Of a stretch of 64,000 nucleotides of DNA, positions 59,568-64,000 are shown in pieces. Under the pieces are notes generated by a model. It was not told the origin of the DNA. It saw only the letters and a program-made list of their open reading frames with translations, and did no database searches. Every line of letters begins with the position of its first letter. Positions within the stretch are counted from its first letter, which is position 1. Position numbers and translations under genes: made by a program. This DNA comes from an uncultured Draconibacterium sp. (GTDB taxonomy: Bacteria; Bacteroidota; Bacteroidia; Bacteroidales; Prolixibacteraceae): positions 2,185,501 to 2,249,500 of the forward strand of contig NZ_OY771647.1 of NCBI RefSeq assembly GCF_963674925.1, written 5' to 3'.

Positions 59568-60420
59568 CAAAAACAGACATAGCGACGCATTAAACGATTT
59601 CGAAAAAGATCTTTTCGGAAAGGGAAAGATAAGTTGGGCGAAATCGGAGGCTGATGTTTGGAATGAGCTGCAAGACAAGATGGACGAAAAACCGGCGAAA
59701 ATGGTCTCGTTCCGACACAATTGGGTTCAGTGGTCAGCAGCGGCGGTAGTCCTGTTAATTTTTGGATTAGGGGCAGTCATTTCATCCTGGCAGAAAACCA
59801 TAGAATGCAGGCCCGGTGAGCATCTGGTAGCTGTATTACCCGACGGATCGAGTGTGGATCTGAATGCAGCATCAAAACTGGTTTATAATCCGCTAAAATG
59901 GAAATGGGAACGAAAACTGAAATTTGAAGGGGAAGGTTTCTTTAATGTTGAAAAAGGATCGACTTTCACCGTTGAGTCCAATAATGGAACTACCAAAGTA
60001 CTGGGAACTTCGTTTAATATTTATGCCCGCGAAGAAAACTACCGCGTAACCTGTCTCACGGGAAAAGTACAGGTAACATCGCCAAACAACGAAAAAGTGG
60101 TTCTTCTGCCTCAGAATCATGTTGAACTGGAAGAAGGAAAATTGGTTGTTACCAAAATGTTTGAACCTGAAAAGGCGATAAGCTGGAAACAAAATTATTT
60201 CTACTTCACCGGGCGTCCGTTAAAAGAAGTAATCGACGAAATTGAGCGCCAATACGCCGTAACAATAAAACTCGATCCGCAATTAAATAATCGTAACTTC
60301 GGAAGTAATTTTTCAAAACAACACAGCGTTGAAGATGTGTTGGATTTTGTTTGCAAACCAATGAATCTGAAGTTCGAAAAACAAGCAAATAATGTTTACA
60401 TCGTGACAGACGAAAGTTAA
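59560..60420 (+). CDS. FecR-family anti-sigma factor
   Basis: A 286-residue inner-membrane protein. A cytoplasmic N-terminus (about 1-50) is followed by one membrane segment (WSAAAVVLLIFGLGAVISSW, about 58-77). The FecR periplasmic domain (GEHLVAVLPDGSSVDLNAASKLVYNP ... GEGFFNVEKGSTFTVESNNGTTKVLGTSFNIYAREE) and a C-terminal DUF4974-like domain (YFTGRPLKEVIDEIERQYAVTIKLDPQL ... VLDFVCKPMNLKFEKQ) complete it. It overlaps the sigma gene (8 bases) and the receptor gene (1 base). Confidence 0.94.
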   Translation: MNDKNRHSDALNDFEKDLFGKGKISWAKSEADVWNELQDKMDEKPAKMVSFRHNWVQWSAAAVVLLIFGLGAVISSWQKTIECRPGEHLVAVLPDGSSVDLNAASKLVYNPLKWKWERKLKFEGEGFFNVEKGSTFTVESNNGTTKVLGTSFNIYAREENYRVTCLTGKVQVTSPNNEKVVLLPQNHVELEEGKLVVTKMFEPEKAISWKQNYFYFTGRPLKEVIDEIERQYAVTIKLDPQLNNRNFGSNFSKQHSVEDVLDFVCKPMNLKFEKQANNVYIVTDES

Positions 60421-62972
60421 TGAAGAAGTTAACCGTCGTGGTTTTAATAATGCTGCTGGCCGTATTGCAACTAGCGGCGCAAAACCAGGAAAAAATAGAA
60501 ATCAACACACGCAAAACCCCTTTAAATCAGGTTTTAATCGATTTAAAGGAAAAGTATGGCTTTCAGTTTGCCTACGACAGCGATTTACTCTCCGGTTTTT
60601 TAGTCAGTGCCAACAACAAAACGTTCAACAGCGATGAAGAAGCGCTGCGTTTTCTCATTAAAGATTTTCCGCTTGAAATTGAACGCTCGGGCGATGTTTT
60701 GCTCATTATCCCAAAACGGGAACATAAACCGGAGCTAACACAAATTTCAGGACAAGTGTTGGAAGCTAAAACTTTTGAGCCGCTTCCTTATTCATATATT
60801 CTCATAAACCGCCGGCCGGTACAATCTGATCTTCAGGGACATTTTAATTTTATCGCCTCGGCCGACACTTCCTATAATCTTCAGATTTCGCATCTGGGGT
60901 ATTTTGTTTACGATACGGTTGTTACCCAAAGTCTCAGTCGCAGTTTTCTGCTTTATCCGCAAATCGAGCGAATTGAAGAGGTGCAGATCTATAGCAATCC
61001 GATCGAAAAATCGACGCTTATTGGCTACAATGCCGGAAGAATGAAAATTAACCACCAGATTGCGCCTATCCTTCCCGGACATGGCGATAATTCAGTATTT
61101 AACCTTTTGCGCTTAATGCCCGGTGTGATGGCCTCCGGAGAACAATCGAACGACTTGCTTATTTGGGGTGCTTACGAAAGTCACAGTAAAATTCAGTTTG
61201 ATGGATTTACCGTTTTCGGACTGAAGAATTTTAACGATAATATTGCTGTTGTAAATCCTTTGGTGGTAAAAAATATTGAAGTAATGAAAGGCGGCTATGA
61301 AGCCCGTTACGGCGATCGTGTTGGAGGAATTGTAGATATTCAGGGCAAAGACGGAACCTTGTTAAAACCGACATTTACCTTTAGCATTAATTCGATTACG
61401 GTAAATTCGATGGTTCAGCTGCCAATTTCAAAAAAGTCATCGTTGCTGGCTGCCTACCGCCAAACCTATCATCAGTTGTACGACCCAACACGAATAAGTA
61501 TTGTCGCGCGCGAAGAAATTTCAACTCCGGGCTCGGGGGCAGGTTCGGGAAATTCTCCCAAAGGTAGATTTTCAACCAGACGACTCACAGACGTAACACC
61601 CGACTTTGTTTTTCGCGATGCCAACCTGAAATATACTTTTAAAGGTGATGACGGAAGCCGGTTTTCGCTTAGTTTATATGGTGGGGGCGACGATTTTAGT
61701 TACGAGATGGATGCCCGTTTAGCAAAGGTTTTATGGACACGTGAGGAGCAGGAACAGAATAACCAGTTGGGCGGATCGGCACAGTTGAATTATCCATGGA
61801 ATAACGGAGATGCAACGAACTTAACTTTAGCCTATTCGGCGTTTGAACGTCAGTTGTATCGAAAAGCCCAAACTGAAAGTTATCAAGATGGGTTTATCGA
61901 AATAAAGAGTCATTTAGACTCGGAAAATACCGTGGACGAACTAAGTTTTAATGCCGAACATACCCTAAATTTTCGTCAGGGGCATCGTTTGTTGGTCGGT
62001 GCGGGAGTGATTAACAACAATGTTGAATTATCGCGTTTTTCCGAGGGCGAACAACAGATTGATAGCAATAACCAATCGCCACGTATTTATTCTTATCTGC
62101 AGGATGAATATCCGTTAGGGGAGTTGCTGGAGCTAAAAACGGGTGTTCGGTTAATTTATAATTCCAAACCAAATAAATGGTATGTTGAGCCTCGTGTTTC
62201 GGCATCGCTCTCTGTTTTTGATGAACTGAAAATAAACGCTTCGTGGGGCTGGTACAACCAGTTTCTATCGAAAACAACGGTGCTCGACAGTACAAATAAT
62301 TACACCGAGTTTTGGACGAATTCCAATGAGGAACAAATTCCGGTTTTAAGTGCCGAACATTTTGTGGCCGGATTATCCTATCAAAAAAACGGATTTACAG
62401 CCAGCGCAGAGGCATTTTATAAAACCACTGATGGATTGAGTCGTTACGTAGATGGAAATTTGCTTGTTAGTCAGGGATTTTATGAAGGAAAGGCGCGTGG
62501 TAAAGGGCTCGATCTTTTTATCAAAAAAGAGTATAAACGGAATATGGCCTGGATTTCGTACACCTTGAGTAATACCGAAGAACAGTTCCCTTATTTTAGG
62601 ATTAATTCCTGGCGCCCGGCACCGCATCAGCAAAAGCACGAACTAAAATTTGCGGGGGTATACAATTATAAATCGTTTTACCTGTCGGCAAATTATGTTT
62701 ACGGTTCCGGATTCGAGCGTTATGATCTTGACGTTGATAACGATCTTAATTTCGACAAAGCTTACAGCAGGCTGGATGCAGCTTTGGTTTATAAGTTCAA
62801 ACCAGGAAAAGTGAAAGCTGAAGCCGGAATTTCAGTACTTAATATTTTAAATACCGAAAACATTAAATACTCGAATATCAGGATTAGCACCATCGACGAA
62901 GTTAGCCTTGTTGGTGTTTATTCCGATGCGATTTCGTTTACTCCAGCCTTGTTCCTGAATATTGAGTTATAA
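60420..62972 (+). CDS. TonB-dependent receptor with STN signalling domain
   Basis: An 850-residue outer-membrane receptor. It has a signal peptide (VVLIMLLAVLQLAAQ), an STN domain (about 25-90: IEINTRKTPLNQVLIDLKEKYGFQFAYDSDLL), a CarboxypepD_reg-like domain (about 105-175), a plug (about 200-310: GVMASGEQSNDLLIWGAYES ... VMKGGYEARYGDRVGGIVDIQGKD) and a beta barrel. The STN domain can signal to the adjacent FecR protein. No SusD partner gene follows, so it is not a classical polysaccharide locus. The ligand is unknown. Its ATG overlaps the FecR stop by 1 base. Confidence 0.93.
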   Translation: MKKLTVVVLIMLLAVLQLAAQNQEKIEINTRKTPLNQVLIDLKEKYGFQFAYDSDLLSGFLVSANNKTFNSDEEALRFLIKDFPLEIERSGDVLLIIPKREHKPELTQISGQVLEAKTFEPLPYSYILINRRPVQSDLQGHFNFIASADTSYNLQISHLGYFVYDTVVTQSLSRSFLLYPQIERIEEVQIYSNPIEKSTLIGYNAGRMKINHQIAPILPGHGDNSVFNLLRLMPGVMASGEQSNDLLIWGAYESHSKIQFDGFTVFGLKNFNDNIAVVNPLVVKNIEVMKGGYEARYGDRVGGIVDIQGKDGTLLKPTFTFSINSITVNSMVQLPISKKSSLLAAYRQTYHQLYDPTRISIVAREEISTPGSGAGSGNSPKGRFSTRRLTDVTPDFVFRDANLKYTFKGDDGSRFSLSLYGGGDDFSYEMDARLAKVLWTREEQEQNNQLGGSAQLNYPWNNGDATNLTLAYSAFERQLYRKAQTESYQDGFIEIKSHLDSENTVDELSFNAEHTLNFRQGHRLLVGAGVINNNVELSRFSEGEQQIDSNNQSPRIYSYLQDEYPLGELLELKTGVRLIYNSKPNKWYVEPRVSASLSVFDELKINASWGWYNQFLSKTTVLDSTNNYTEFWTNSNEEQIPVLSAEHFVAGLSYQKNGFTASAEAFYKTTDGLSRYVDGNLLVSQGFYEGKARGKGLDLFIKKEYKRNMAWISYTLSNTEEQFPYFRINSWRPAPHQQKHELKFAGVYNYKSFYLSANYVYGSGFERYDLDVDNDLNFDKAYSRLDAALVYKFKPGKVKAEAGISVLNILNTENIKYSNIRISTIDEVSLVGVYSDAISFTPALFLNIEL

Positions 62973-63007
62973 TAGGTCAAAACTGTTTTAACTGCCTCAA
63001 AATATTC

Positions 63008-64000
63008 TTAATCGGCGTAATCAATAATCGAAATCGTTACGTCGTAAACGTGATCGCCAACTCTTTCCAGCCCGGAGAAAATGTCTTTGTATAATGTTCC
63101 TATTTGGTACGAGTATTGCTCGTTTTCTATTTTGGCAACATGGTCTTTTCGTAATTTATCTCTAAACCTGTTAATCTGTTTTTCAATGGCATCGGCCTCT
63201 GTTATATCAACTTCGCTATTGTCCTTGTTCAGGTTTTCGATCATAATGTTCATCGACTTGTCGACCATTTTAATCATTTCCGACACTTTTTCTTTCATTT
63301 TCGGAGTCAGCTTTTCTTTTTTATCACTGATACGTAATAATGCTCGTGCAATGTTGAGACAGCTGTCTCCAATGCTTTCAATCTCGTCAACAATACGGAG
63401 CATCGAACTAATACTTTTCGACGATTGTTTACTCAAAACGCCTTCCGAAACTTTGGTGAGGTAATTGGCAATGGAAACTTCCATTTGGTCACTTTTGTCT
63501 TCGCCAAGTTCAATTTTATTGAATTGTTTAACCAGTTTACGTTCGTTTTTTTCCTCGAGCATGTTATTTATTCTGCCAAATAGTTTTTTGGTTTGCTGGG
63601 CATAAACAATAATCTCCTTTTTTGCCTGAAGTAGCGATAATTCGCTGGTACTCAGCATTCCGAATTTGATGAACCGGAGCTTGAATTCTTCTTCATCTTC
63701 TTTTTCAGGAACTAACTTCTGGACCAGCTTTACGAGGTGTCGAACAAACCATATCTGAAACAGCACATTCAAAACATTAAACGAAGTATGGAAGAACGAT
63801 AGTGCTATCGGAATAGCCCCGGGATTGTTAAATGCCGAGTTTCCGGTTACCGATTGAGTAATGGAATCTACTCCACGCAGGAAAACCGGAAATACAGAGA
63901 GTACCCAAATAACACCCACCACATTAAAGAGAAAGTGAATCCGGGCAGCGCGTTTTGCCGATGAGTTGGCTACCATCGCGGCAATATTCGCAGTTATAGT
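63008..64000 (-). CDS. Na/Pi cotransporter family protein, 3' part
   Basis: The C-terminal 330 residues of a Na/Pi cotransporter with a PhoU-like tail; the N-terminus lies beyond base 64000. The first residues in the window, TITANIAAMVANSSAKRAARIHFLFNVVGV, continue the conserved TxTAN transport motif. One or two membrane segments (IPIALSFFHTSFNVLNVLFQIWFV) lead to a helical PhoU-type domain (about from EFKLRFIKFGMLSTSELS to the end). This family imports phosphate or regulates it. It converges on the TonB receptor gene. Confidence 0.9.
   Translation of the reverse strand, partial: TITANIAAMVANSSAKRAARIHFLFNVVGVIWVLSVFPVFLRGVDSITQSVTGNSAFNNPGAIPIALSFFHTSFNVLNVLFQIWFVRHLVKLVQKLVPEKEDEEEFKLRFIKFGMLSTSELSLLQAKKEIIVYAQQTKKLFGRINNMLEEKNERKLVKQFNKIELGEDKSDQMEVSIANYLTKVSEGVLSKQSSKSISSMLRIVDEIESIGDSCLNIARALLRISDKKEKLTPKMKEKVSEMIKMVDKSMNIMIENLNKDNSEVDITEADAIEKQINRFRDKLRKDHVAKIENEQYSYQIGTLYKDIFSGLERVGDHVYDVTISIIDYAD

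Noticed and set aside
59076..62972. SusCD polysaccharide utilisation locus
   Set aside because: No SusD gene or glycoside hydrolase follows the receptor.

Overview
The window looks like a chromosomal segment of an anaerobic or facultatively anaerobic Bacteroidota bacterium, probably of the Marinilabiliales/Prolixibacteraceae type. The lineage rests on TonB-dependent receptors with CarboxypepD_reg or STN domains, an ECF sigma/FecR/TonB receptor unit, a GldF-GldG fusion, promoters of the Bacteroidota form TTTG-N19-TAnnTTTG, and MtaB, LpxB and SurE of the Bacteroidota kind. The assignment is inference from gene content and style, not from a database match.

Layout. 1-3.1 kb: end of xseA, then xseB, a DUF2007 protein, deoC and a RidA-like protein. 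3.2-12.3 kb (minus strand): a TonB receptor behind a TPP riboswitch, a K+ channel-like protein, a thioesterase, a glycosyltransferase, an inositol monophosphatase family protein, MtaB and a PIN-PhoH protein. 12.4-15 kb: folC and a tRNA-Val array with two intact tRNAs, two broken ones and fold-back debris. 15-16.3 kb: glutathione peroxidase and a small exported protein.

16.4-27.5 kb is the most interesting region: a hydrogenase locus. A SpoIIE-type phosphatase and a double-PAS protein are transcribed leftward. Facing them is a ten-gene rightward run: DRTGG protein, RsbT-like kinase, a HydS-like [FeFe]-hydrogenase paralogue with altered H-cluster motifs, a second DRTGG protein, a PHP-domain protein, a HATPase, a thioredoxin-like [2Fe-2S] protein, long HydB, HydA and HydC. 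A four-helix-bundle gene flanked by imperfect terminal inverted repeats sits between hydA and hydC. The inferred logic is an H2/redox sensor (HydS-like + PAS) feeding a phosphatase/kinase partner switch that controls an electron-bifurcating HydABC. A second hydrogenase operon (51.7-55.2 kb, minus strand) encodes HydC, a short HydB without the outer Fe-S domains, and a HydA with Ser in the L1 motif. It may be the simpler NADH-linked enzyme.

27.9-33.4 kb (minus): alpha/beta hydrolase, NIPSNAP protein, aldo/keto reductase, S9 peptidase. 33.6-42.1 kb (plus): surE, a membrane protein, lpxB, a membrane protein, GldF-GldG fusion, dnaN, an exonuclease, an FAH-family protein and a thioesterase. 42.1-46.7 kb (minus): TPR-like protein, YkgJ protein, GntR-slipin-membrane protein operon, Na+/alanine symporter. 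46.9-49.1 kb: four tandem paralogous small membrane proteins followed by an XRE regulator, a compact and apparently uncharacterised module. 49.1-51.7 kb (minus): exported EEP-family and esterase-family proteins and an O6-alkylguanine-DNA alkyltransferase. 55.6-64 kb: a small CarboxypepD protein, a PafA-like phosphatase homologue whose metal ligands look lost, an Asn/Gly-rich lipoprotein, an ECF sigma/FecR/TonB receptor operon, and the 3' part of a Na/Pi cotransporter.

No CRISPR array, prophage, rRNA or transposase gene was seen. The hydrogenase maturases HydE, HydF and HydG are not in the window.
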